Shown in pieces: positions 1 to 7,429 of a stretch of 64,000 nucleotides of DNA. A model generated the notes under the pieces. It had not been told where the DNA came from. It saw only the letters and a list, made by a program, of their open reading frames with translations, and ran no database searches. Numbering within the stretch: the stretch's first letter is position 1; each line of letters opens with the position of its first letter. A program made the translations under genes and the position numbers. The stretch is from Oryzomicrobium terrae (lineage in GTDB: Bacteria > Pseudomonadota > Gammaproteobacteria > Burkholderiales > Rhodocyclaceae), in the NCBI RefSeq assembly GCF_008274805.1, contig NZ_CP022579.1:3462416-3526415 (forward strand), given 5' to 3'.

Positions 1-625
1 CGACGTCGGTACGCTTGACCTTGAGTTGTTTGATGTTCTGGAAGGGCGTGCGAAAATCGAAGCGGTCGGCGGCTTCGCAAAGGATTTGCCGCAGCGGGTT
101 CAATATCTTGTTGATCCGTGGGTTGGATAGCGTTTGTTGCTTGCCCCGCGCCTGAACTTTGGCGAGATCTGCGCGGAAGGCAAGGATGTCCGCCTTGGTG
201 ATGCAGCCGACCTCCATTTCTCCGAACCGGGGGATGAGTCGTTTATCGAGATCGTCCCGGATCGTCTTCTGGTGGGAGTTTCTCCACTCCACCGATTTCT
301 CTCCGAACCAGACCTCAGCAAAGTCCTTGAACAATGGCGTCGGCGGCTTGGCCGGTTGCAGGACCTGCACAGGAGTCGAGATCACCGGGCTGACTTGGGG
401 AGTGACCGCGTCAAACTTCTGGGCGTTCTTGCTGGTGGGGAAAAACTGGCGGTAGTTGAAGGTACCGGAGGCAATCTCCTGTTCCAACCGTTCGAGAACC
501 TTTCCCAAGCGTTTCCGGTTTGTCGCCGTGTCGGGTAGTGCTGTCTGTTCGCGACAACGGATGCCTTGGTAGTAAAAATCGATTATCAAACACCCCGTTT
601 CTTTGCGAACCTGGATGCTAGCCAT
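1..625 (-). CDS. Site-specific tyrosine integrase, N-terminal part (cut by window edge)
   Basis: The reading frame is open from the ATG at 625 to the window edge (208 codons) with no stop, so the C-terminal catalytic domain lies outside. The visible protein begins MASIQVRKETG and contains a short beta-rich arm-binding segment (residues ~1-40, including GIRCREQTALPDT) typical of DUF3596/Arm-type phage and island integrases, then a linker and a SAM-like core-binding domain (~90-200). The catalytic R-H-R-Y residues are not in view. The start overlaps the end of the upstream excisionase-like gene by 8 bp, so the two are probably co-translated. Its position next to tRNA-Arg fits a tRNA-targeting integrative element. 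Family assignment is confident; whether the enzyme is intact cannot be seen. Confidence 0.85.
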   Translation of the reverse strand, partial: MASIQVRKETGCLIIDFYYQGIRCREQTALPDTATNRKRLGKVLERLEQEIASGTFNYRQFFPTSKNAQKFDAVTPQVSPVISTPVQVLQPAKPPTPLFKDFAEVWFGEKSVEWRNSHQKTIRDDLDKRLIPRFGEMEVGCITKADILAFRADLAKVQARGKQQTLSNPRINKILNPLRQILCEAADRFDFRTPFQNIKQLKVKRTDV

Positions 626-854
626 GGCACACCCCGCCGTTTGCCATAGGAATCCCGAATTGCTGCGGGGTCATCCCGATCATGTCTGATTCGATTTTTT
701 CCCAAAGGAAAAGAATCTTCCGACCACCAAAGGGACGGATGTAATGCACCCCCTCAAGCAGCACGCTGTCCTTTAAGCGCTCGCGAATAGTTCTGGCGTC
801 GTACTTGATGCGGAGAGCCAGTTCATCAGTTGTGAGATATGTGGTCGTAGCCAT
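618..854 (-). CDS. Excisionase-like small DNA-binding protein
   Basis: 78 residues from the ATG at 854, which has a strong AGGAGG ribosome site just upstream; an in-frame upstream ATG at 881 lacks one. Residues ~5-35 (TTDELALRIKYDARTIRERL) resemble a winged-helix/MerR-like recognition unit, and the middle (HYIRPFGGRKILFLWEKIE) resembles the wing and 'R-x-L-x-W' stretch of short excisionase or AlpA-type proteins. Being directly upstream of and overlapping the integrase supports a role in directing excision or controlling integrase expression. The assignment rests on size, fold-like pattern and context, not on a recognised family signature. Confidence 0.65.
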   Translation of the reverse strand: MATTTYLTTDELALRIKYDARTIRERLKDSVLLEGVHYIRPFGGRKILFLWEKIESDMIGMTPQQFGIPMANGGVCHG

Positions 855-884
855 GATTCGCCTCCTGTGAGCAATTAGCATCGT

Positions 885-976
885 TTGTTCGCATTTCGAT
901 CCAAACGTTAATATAAATTAACACACAGGGGCGTGTTTGCAAGTATTTTTTTACAAGCGTTAAGATATGCGAACAA
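885..976. promoter_or_regulatory. Divergent control region of the integrative element with inverted 10-bp operator pair
   Basis: The AT-rich gap between the excisionase-like gene and the XRE regulator holds TTGTTCGCAT at 885-894 and its exact reverse complement ATGCGAACAA at 967-976, the latter covering the regulator's own start codon. Between them, 907-922 is a GTTAAT-ATAA-ATTAAC palindrome that could contain a -10 element. The arrangement suggests one regulator binding both ends of a divergent promoter; binding itself is inferred. Confidence 0.5.
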
Positions 977-1230
977 TGATTCGCTTTCGCTTACAAGAAC
1001 TACTTGCCGAAAAACACTTTAAAGAGGGGCGTCGAGTGACGCTGCTGGAGGTGTCACAGGCCACGGGTATCAACCGTGTCACGCTGTCCAAGATGGTTAA
1101 TCATCTTGGCTACAGCACTGTCACGGACAACTTGGACAAGCTGTGCAAATACTTCGATTGCAAGCTAGAGGATTTGGCTGTGTACGTGGATGCCCCTGCA
1201 GAGCAGGAAGACGGTCACAGAGAGAAGTAG
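967..1230 (+). CDS. XRE-family (Cro/C1-type) HTH regulator of the element
   Basis: An 87-aa protein that is essentially one lambda-repressor-like HTH domain: a helix 'VTLLEVSQATGINRVTLSKM' (residues ~21-40) followed by TVTDNLDKLCKYFDCKLEDLAVY, the classic ending of small XRE proteins in phages and islands. The C-terminus is acidic and polar with no second domain, so there is no visible effector or protease-sensitive dimerisation domain. Transcribed divergently from excisionase-integrase, it is the probable repressor of that promoter. Base composition is more AT-rich than the chromosomal genes, consistent with acquisition. GTG- or ATG-internal starts are possible, but the full HTH needs the ATG at 967 or 976. 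Confidence 0.8.
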   Translation: MRTMIRFRLQELLAEKHFKEGRRVTLLEVSQATGINRVTLSKMVNHLGYSTVTDNLDKLCKYFDCKLEDLAVYVDAPAEQEDGHREK

Positions 1231-1270
1231 TCGCTTTGTGCGGCTAATGAGAGATCCCAATCAAAACCCA

Positions 1271-1314
1271 GTCACATCGCAGTCACGACTTGGTCACAGA
1301 TTGGTCACCAAATA
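1271..1314. repeat. Four GTCAC direct repeats at exact 11-bp spacing
   Basis: GTCAC occurs at 1271, 1282, 1293 and 1304, each 11 bp apart, so all four lie on one face of the helix; the last two share the longer TTGGTCAC. The array sits between the element's regulator and the tRNA, where integrase arm-type or excisionase sites would be expected. Function is inferred. Confidence 0.7.
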
Positions 1315-1316
1315 AA

Positions 1317-1356
1317 AAAGGGTTAGACCATGACGGTCTAACCCTTTGATTTTTTT
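1317..1356. terminator. Bidirectional intrinsic terminator
   Basis: A perfect 13-bp stem (1317-1329 with 1335-1347, 5-nt loop) is followed on the plus strand by GATTTTTTT and on the minus strand by a T-run. It can end both the XRE gene and the tRNA-Arg transcript. Confidence 0.85.
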
Positions 1357-1432
1357 GGCGCGCCCGGCGCGATTCGAACGCACGACCCCTGCCTTCGGAG
1401 GGCAGTACTCTATCCAGCTGAGCTACGGGCGC
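1356..1432 (-). tRNA. tRNA-Arg (anticodon CCG)
   Basis: The minus strand folds as a 77-nt cloverleaf: acceptor GCGCCCG/CGGGCGC, D-arm with AGCTCAGCTGGATAGAGT, anticodon stem CTGCC/GGCAG with loop CTCCGAA (anticodon CCG, reading CGG), T-arm with GTTCGAATC, discriminator G and an encoded CCA. The 3' end faces the integrative element, so its 3' half is the probable attachment core, restored by integration. Confidence 0.95.
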
Positions 1433-1446
1433 TTGGGAGAGGCGTG

Positions 1447-1476
1447 AGAATACCGAATTTCCCTGCCAGTGTCCAA
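1447..1476 (-). promoter_or_regulatory. Sigma-70 type promoter for tRNA-Arg
   Basis: On the minus strand TTGGAC (1476-1471) and TATTCT (1452-1447) are separated by 18 bp and end 14 bp before the tRNA 5' end. Good match to a stable-RNA promoter; not experimentally supported. Confidence 0.6.
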
Positions 1477-1561
1477 ATTTTCCACGCAAACCTCGCCAAA
1501 ACAAGGGGTTCCTGCGGTTATAATCGCCGTTTTTCCCACTGTGCATGTAAAAGGATTCAGC

Positions 1562-1999
1562 ATGGCCGAGCAGAAAGGTTCTTCGTCCAAGATCATGGTG
1601 ATCACCCTGGTCGCCGCCGTGGCCCTGATGGCCGTGGTGGTTCCCTTCGCCTACGTCGGCAAGCCCATCGGCAAGGCCGGCAACGCGGACGACGTGGATT
1701 CCCGCATCGCCCCGGTGGCCCAACTGGAACTGGCCAAGGCCGCTCCCGCCGCCACCGGCCCCCGCGACGGCAAGACGATCTTCGAAACCGTTTGCGCCGC
1801 CTGCCACGCCACTGGCGCCGCCGGTGCTCCCAAGGCGGGCGACAAGGCCGCCTGGGCCCCGCGTATCGCCCAGGGCATGCCCGCTCTGATCAACAGCGTG
1901 ACCAACGGCAAGAACGCCATGCCGGCCAAGGGCGGCGCCAACCTGTCCGACGATGAAATCAAGTCGGTCGTGAAGTACATCACCGACCTGGCCAAGTAA
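1562..1999 (+). CDS. Membrane-anchored cytochrome c5-family protein
   Basis: 145 aa from the ATG at 1562 (AAAGGATT upstream); a longer frame from 1469 would run through the promoter, where TATAAT occurs at 1519-1524. Residues ~9-31 form one N-terminal transmembrane helix (IMVITLVAAVALMAVVVPFAYVG). The periplasmic part carries a single haem c site, CAACH (~residue 77), and a distal Met in NAMPAKGG as probable sixth ligand, followed by the LSDDEIKSVVKYI helix typical of cytochrome c5/c555. It would act as a small electron carrier tethered to the inner membrane. Its redox partner is not indicated by the neighbours. Confidence 0.85.
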   Translation: MAEQKGSSSKIMVITLVAAVALMAVVVPFAYVGKPIGKAGNADDVDSRIAPVAQLELAKAAPAATGPRDGKTIFETVCAACHATGAAGAPKAGDKAAWAPRIAQGMPALINSVTNGKNAMPAKGGANLSDDEIKSVVKYITDLAK

Positions 2000-2025
2000 G
2001 CGCCCTGCGCTTTACGCGCCGGTTC

Positions 2026-2061
2026 AAGCAAAACGGGATGCCTAGGCATCCCGTTTTGCTT
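2026..2061. terminator. Perfect 36-bp palindrome, bidirectional terminator
   Basis: Two 18-base arms (AAGCAAAACGGGATGCCT and its complement) without mismatch separate two converging genes; T-rich arms on both strands fit a shared rho-independent terminator. Confidence 0.8.
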
Positions 2062-2079
2062 GGTGGCACTGCCTGCCGA

Positions 2080-2355
2080 TTACTTGGCGGCAGGAGCAGC
2101 GGCCGGAGCGGGTGCAGCTTCGGTGGCCGGCTTGGCTTCCTTGCCTTCGGCCTTGTGCGCCTTCTTGGCGTGGTGCTTTTCGGCCTTCTTCTCGGCCTTG
2201 GCTTCCATCTTGGTTTCGTCCTTCTTCACTTCCGGCTTGGCCGCTTCGGCCTTGACCGCGGGAGTGGCCGGGGTGGCGGGAGCAGCGGCCGGAGCCTGGG
2301 CGAAAGCAGCGGCGGCGAACAGGGAAGCGACGGTGGCGGCAACGATCTTCAGCAT
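2080..2355 (-). CDS. Exported Ala/Lys/Pro-rich low-complexity protein, copy 1
   Basis: 91 aa with an N-terminal signal peptide (MLKIVAATVASLFAAAAFA, cleavage likely after AFA-QA). The mature part is unusually simple: PAAAPATPATPAV, then a highly charged Lys/Glu/Ala stretch with KHHAKKAHKAEGKEAKP. No Cys, no aromatic residues after the signal. It is a close paralog of the next gene upstream (2483-2737), with nearly identical signal and KHHAKKAHKAEGKEAKPA segment, so a recent tandem duplication is evident. Composition resembles histone-H1-like or AlgP-like Lys/Ala/Pro proteins, but the signal peptide puts it outside the cytoplasm. I do not recognise a function. Confidence 0.8.
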   Translation of the reverse strand: MLKIVAATVASLFAAAAFAQAPAAAPATPATPAVKAEAAKPEVKKDETKMEAKAEKKAEKHHAKKAHKAEGKEAKPATEAAPAPAAAPAAK

Positions 2356-2482
2356 GATGTTTCTCCTTGGGTGACGGGCGGGCCCTCTGGGTTAGGGGCA
2401 ACCGCCGCGTAATCCGGGGAGCGGGACGCTCCCCGGCGGATAGCGATACGGGTGATGGGGCTTGTGTGGGACTCAGGCCGAC

Positions 2483-2737
2483 TTATTTCGTGGCGGGAGC
2501 AGCGGTTTCACCGGCGGGCTTGGCTTCCTTGCCCTCGGCCTTGTGGGCCTTCTTGGCGTGGTGCTTTTCCACCTTCTTCTCGACCTTGGGAGCACCTTCT
2601 TCCTTCTTCACTTCCGGCTTGGCGGCGGCTTCGGCCTTCACCGGGGCTGCCGGGGTAGCAGGTGCAGCAGCCGGAGCCTGGGCGAAAGCGGCGGCAGCGA
2701 ACAGGGAAGCAACGGTAGCGGCAACGATCTTCAGCAT
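2483..2737 (-). CDS. Exported Ala/Lys/Pro-rich low-complexity protein, copy 2
   Basis: 84 aa, paralog of the following gene. The first 28 residues are essentially identical to copy 1, and the block EKHHAKKAHKAEGKEAKPA is conserved exactly, while the segment between them has drifted (KKEEGAPKVEKKVEK versus KKDETKMEAKAEKKAEK). Conservation of the signal peptide and His/Lys block suggests selection on export and on that cationic motif. A ribosome site (GGAGTTTC) precedes the ATG at 2737. The 127-bp gap between the copies carries its own leader, so each may be expressed separately. Function unknown; metal or polyanion binding is speculation from composition. Confidence 0.8.
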   Translation of the reverse strand: MLKIVAATVASLFAAAAFAQAPAAAPATPAAPVKAEAAAKPEVKKEEGAPKVEKKVEKHHAKKAHKAEGKEAKPAGETAAPATK

Positions 2738-2903
2738 GATGAAACTCCTTGAACGGGCACAACGTTAGTAGCGAAAGGCACTGCTTGAAGTCCGGCCCGG
2801 GCGGCGCTTGGTTCACCGCGCCGGGCCTTGAGTGCATTAACGCTGCCGCTGACGAATTCGATGTCAGCAGCCACGTGACAAGGCGTTTCAACTTGTAATC
2901 GGG

Positions 2904-4919
2904 CTAACTGCCGCTCCCCGGGCCCGGGCCGCCACCGGCGAGCATGGCCTTGAGGTTGCCGAAGCGCTTTTTCACTTCCTGCTTTTCCGGCGGGGCCGAT
3001 TGCTTGCCGCCGGAGATGCGCAGGTCCTCCTTGCCCATTTCCTCGATGAAGCGGGACGGTTCGCAGGGAATCCACTCCTTGGCCTGCTTGCGCCGCTCGC
3101 AATAGGACAGATGCAGGCTGCGCTGGGCCCGGGTGATGCCCACATACATCAGGCGGCGCTCTTCCTCCAGCTTGTCCGGGGCGGTGGATTCGCGGTGGGG
3201 CAGGATGCCCTCCTCCACCCCGACCAGGAAGACGTGCTTGTACTCCAGCCCTTTCGAGGCGTGCAGGGTGGACAGTTGCACTGCGTCGATCTCGCCACCG
3301 TCGGCATTCTTCTTTTCCAGCATGTTGATCAGGGCGATGGTCTGGGTCAGCTCCACCAGGGTCTTGCCATCCTCGTCGCCCTTCTTGGTCAGCCAGGCGG
3401 CGAATTCCTGGACGTTGGCCCATTTGGATTCGGCCGCGCGGGCCTCTTCATGGTCGAACAGCCAGCGCTCGTAGCCGATGGCGGCGAGCAGGTCGGCCAG
3501 CACCGGCCCGGCCGGTTCCTTCTTGGCGCGCCATTCGAGACGGTTCATGAACTCGCCGAATTCGAGCAGGGGCTCGAGCTGGCGGGCACCGACGCGTTGG
3601 GCGAAGCCTTCCTCGAACAGGGCGGCGAACAGCGAGATGTGCCGCTCGCCGGCGTAGCGCCCGAGCACTTCCAGGGTCGAGGTACCGACGCCGCGCTTGG
3701 GCGTGGTCACGGCGCGGATGAAGGCCGGGTCGTCGTCGCTGTTGGCCAGCAGGCGCAGGTAGCTGGTGATGTCCTTGATCTCGGCCTTGTCGAAGAAGGA
3801 CTGGCCGCCGGAGATCAGGTAGGGGATGCGGGCGTCGCGCAGGTACTGCTCGATAGTGCGGGCCTGGTGGTTGCTGCGATAGAGGATGGCGTAGTCGGCG
3901 AAGCGGGTGCGGTTCTCGAACTTGTGCGCCTGCAGGCGCATCACCACCGATTCACCCTCGTGCTCGTTGTCCTTGCACACGGTGACGGTGATCGGGTCGC
4001 CGATGCCCAGGTCGGACCACAGGGTCTTGTCGAACAGCTTCTCGTTATGGGCGATCAGGGTATTGGCGGCCTTGAGGATACGCACCGTGGAGCGGTAGTT
4101 CTGCTCCAGCTTGATCACCTTCAACTTGGGGAAATCCCGGGGTAGGCCGCGCAGGTTCTCGATGTCGGCACCACGCCAGCCGTAGATGGCCTGGTCGTCG
4201 TCGCCCACGGCGGTGAACATCGCCCGGGGGCCGGTGAGCAGCTTCAGCAGCCGGTACTGGCAGGCGTTGGTGTCCTGGTACTCGTCCACCAGCAGGTAGC
4301 GCAGCTTGTTCTGCCAGCGCTCGCAGACGTCCGGGTGTTCTTCGAACAAGCGCACCGGCAGGCCGATCAGGTCGTCGAAGTCCATGGCCTGGTAGGCCTT
4401 CAGGGTCGCTTCGTAATCCCGGTAGACCCGGGCAGCCAGGGCCTCGGTCTCGCCCTGGGCAACGCTGACGGCGGCGTCGGGGCTGACCAGGGCGTTCTTC
4501 CAACTGGAAATCTGGCTCTGCACCGCCCGCACCACCTTCTTGTCCACCGTCTTGGTCAGCTCGCCAACCAGGCCGAAGCAGTCGGTGGCATCGAGGATGG
4601 AAAACCCCGGCTTGTAGCCAAGCGCCCGGCATTCCTGGCGTAGCAGGCGCATGCCCAGGGAGTGGAAAGTGGAAATGAGCGGCGACGGACCGCTGCGGTG
4701 GGTGAGCAGGGAGCCCACCCGCTCTTCCATTTCCCGCGCCGCCTTGTTGGTGAAGGTGATGGCGGCGATGGAGGCGGGCGGGAAGTCGCAGTCCTCGATC
4801 AGGTAGGCGATCTTCTGAGTGATCACCCGGGTCTTGCCCGAGCCGGCGCCAGCCAGGACCAGCAGGGGGCCGTCGAGGTAGCGGATCGCTTCGCGCTGGG
4901 GAGGATTGAGTTCAGCCAT
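2904..4919 (-). CDS. rep: ATP-dependent DNA helicase Rep (UvrD/Rep SF1A)
   Basis: 671 aa, the normal Rep length. Motif I AGAGSGKT is at residues 23-30; further on come DEYQDTN (motif II), GDDDQAIYGWRGA (III), EQNYRST (IV), STLHASKGLEYKHVF (V) and EERRLMYVGITRAQ (VI), so all SF1A helicase motifs are intact. It unwinds DNA 3'-5' and helps replication past protein roadblocks. Start chosen at 4919 (MAELNPPQ); an upstream in-frame start would add 15 atypical residues. The tail lacks the extended basic C-terminus of UvrD and ends in a Gly/Pro-rich stretch, favouring Rep over UvrD or PcrA. Divergent from recA. Confidence 0.93.
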   Translation of the reverse strand: MAELNPPQREAIRYLDGPLLVLAGAGSGKTRVITQKIAYLIEDCDFPPASIAAITFTNKAAREMEERVGSLLTHRSGPSPLISTFHSLGMRLLRQECRALGYKPGFSILDATDCFGLVGELTKTVDKKVVRAVQSQISSWKNALVSPDAAVSVAQGETEALAARVYRDYEATLKAYQAMDFDDLIGLPVRLFEEHPDVCERWQNKLRYLLVDEYQDTNACQYRLLKLLTGPRAMFTAVGDDDQAIYGWRGADIENLRGLPRDFPKLKVIKLEQNYRSTVRILKAANTLIAHNEKLFDKTLWSDLGIGDPITVTVCKDNEHEGESVVMRLQAHKFENRTRFADYAILYRSNHQARTIEQYLRDARIPYLISGGQSFFDKAEIKDITSYLRLLANSDDDPAFIRAVTTPKRGVGTSTLEVLGRYAGERHISLFAALFEEGFAQRVGARQLEPLLEFGEFMNRLEWRAKKEPAGPVLADLLAAIGYERWLFDHEEARAAESKWANVQEFAAWLTKKGDEDGKTLVELTQTIALINMLEKKNADGGEIDAVQLSTLHASKGLEYKHVFLVGVEEGILPHRESTAPDKLEEERRLMYVGITRAQRSLHLSYCERRKQAKEWIPCEPSRFIEEMGKEDLRISGGKQSAPPEKQEVKKRFGNLKAMLAGGGPGPGSGS

Positions 4920-4930
4920 GACAAAACAGC

Positions 4931-4953
4931 GCGCCCCGCGATGAGCGGGGCGC
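4931..4953. promoter_or_regulatory. GC-rich hairpin in the rep leader
   Basis: A perfect 9-bp stem (GCGCCCCGC/GCGGGGCGC, 5-nt loop) ends 11 nt before the rep start on the minus strand. No Shine-Dalgarno sequence is visible between hairpin and ATG. It may affect rep translation or stop transcripts entering from recA's side. Confidence 0.4.
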
Positions 4954-5073
4954 CGAAAAAGCAAAGCGCCATTTTAGCCCAGCCCCCGCGCCATGCTGCG
5001 GCAATGGGCGGGGCCCGAGAGGGATCGGCCGGTTTGTGCAATAATCGGGCCATTCTTGCAAAGGACTTGCGAC

Positions 5074-6099
<1,026 letters not shown>

Positions 6100-6117
6100 G
6101 GCGGGTTGCGGGGGAGA

Positions 6118-6567
6118 ATGCGCGCGCCGGTGGAACGCACCCTGCGGGAACGGGCGCTCTCCCTGCTCACCCGGCGCGAGCATGCCCGGGCCGAACTGGC
6201 GCGCAAGCTGGCGCCCCACGCCGAAAGTAGCGAGGAGCTGGAGCGGCTGCTCGACGAGTTAGCCGCCCGCAAACTGCTGTCCGACAGCCGTTACGCCGAA
6301 ATGCGCGTCACCGTACGGGCCGGTCGCTACGGCGATCAGCGTCTCCGCCAGGAACTGGCGGCGGTCGGCGTCGATGAAGACACCATCGCCACCGCCCTGG
6401 AAAGTACCGACGACGAGCTGTCCCGGGCCCGCTCGGTCTGGCTGAAGAAATTCGGCACCCCTGCCGCGGACGCGGCGGCACGGGCCAAACAAATGCGTTT
6501 CCTCGCCCAGCGGGGTTTTTCCATGGAGATCATCCGCCGCGTACTACGTGGCCTCGATGATGAATAA
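6118..6567 (+). CDS. recX: Regulatory protein RecX
   Basis: 149 aa from the ATG at 6118 with GGGGGAGA in front; a TTG at 6106 is a weaker alternative. The protein is the tandem three-helix-bundle RecX fold: LRERALSLLTRREHARAELARKL (repeat 1), LLDELAARKLLSDSRYAE (with the LSD-x-RYA signature), then repeats 2-3 ending RAKQMRFLAQRGFSMEIIRRVLR. RecX binds the RecA filament and limits its growth. It is 18 bp downstream of recA and 6 bp before lptB, so a recA-recX-lptB transcript is likely. Confidence 0.93.
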   Translation: MRAPVERTLRERALSLLTRREHARAELARKLAPHAESSEELERLLDELAARKLLSDSRYAEMRVTVRAGRYGDQRLRQELAAVGVDEDTIATALESTDDELSRARSVWLKKFGTPAADAAARAKQMRFLAQRGFSMEIIRRVLRGLDDE

Positions 6568-6573
6568 AACCGC

Positions 6574-7350
6574 ATGAAAGCTGCCACCCTGTCCCCTGCC
6601 GAGACGGCCTCGCCGGTGCCGCCCAGCCACAGCCGCCTGTCCGCCCACAACCTGAAGAAGCGCTACAAGAAGCGCACTGTGGTTCATGACGTCTCCTTCG
6701 ACGTGGCCAGTGGCGAGGTAGTGGGTCTGCTCGGCCCTAACGGCGCAGGCAAGACCACCTGTTTCTACATGGTGGTGGGCCTGGTGGCCGCCGACGGCGG
6801 CGAGGTTTACCTGGACGAGGCCCGCCTAACCCACCAGCCGATCCACCAGCGCGCCCACCAGGGGCTCTCCTACCTGCCCCAGGAAGCCTCGGTATTCCGC
6901 AAGCTGAACGTGGCCGAGAATATTCAGGCGGTGCTGGAACTGCAGAACCTGCCGGAAGACGAGGTGAAGAACCGCCTCGAATCCCTGCTCGACGAACTGC
7001 ACATCGGCCACTTGCGCGGCACCCTGGCGGTGGCCCTGTCCGGCGGCGAGCGGCGCCGCGTCGAGATCGCCCGGGCCCTGGCCACCAACCCGCGCTTCGT
7101 GCTGCTCGACGAGCCCTTCGCCGGGGTGGACCCGATCGCCGTGCTTGAAATCCAGAAGATCATCCGCTTCCTCAAGGCCCGCGGCATCGGCGTGCTGATC
7201 ACCGACCACAACGTGCGCGAGACCCTGGGCATTTGCGACCGGGCCTATATCATCAACGAAGGACGGGTACTGGCAGCCGGCCGCCCCGACGAGATCGTGC
7301 ACAACGAAGAAGTGCGCAAGGTCTACTTGGGCGAGCACTTCCGCCTGTAA
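6574..7350 (+). CDS. lptB: LPS export ABC transporter ATP-binding protein LptB
   Basis: 258 aa. Walker [11 protein letters not shown]-loop YLPQEASVF, signature [15 protein letters not shown], Walker [14 protein letters not shown] and the switch histidine in ITDHNVRET are all present, and the [24 protein letters not shown] ending is characteristic of LptB rather than LivF/G. LptB drives LptFG in pulling lipopolysaccharide from the inner membrane to LptC-LptA. It has a ~20-residue Pro/Ser-rich N-terminal extension. Usually lptC-lptA lie directly upstream; here recA-recX occupy that place, while the downstream rpoN-hpf-ptsN order is retained, so the locus has been rearranged. Confidence 0.93.
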   Translation: MKAATLSPAETASPVPPSHSRLSAHNLKKRYKKRTVVHDVSFDVASGEVVGLLGPNGAGKTTCFYMVVGLVAADGGEVYLDEARLTHQPIHQRAHQGLSYLPQEASVFRKLNVAENIQAVLELQNLPEDEVKNRLESLLDELHIGHLRGTLAVALSGGERRRVEIARALATNPRFVLLDEPFAGVDPIAVLEIQKIIRFLKARGIGVLITDHNVRETLGICDRAYIINEGRVLAAGRPDEIVHNEEVRKVYLGEHFRL

Positions 7351-7429
7351 CGGTCCGCGCCATGCTCCTGTTTCACCTCCCCCGCCGCATCGCTGCGCCG
7401 CCCCGCCGGGCGGCCTGCTGCCGTAGCCG

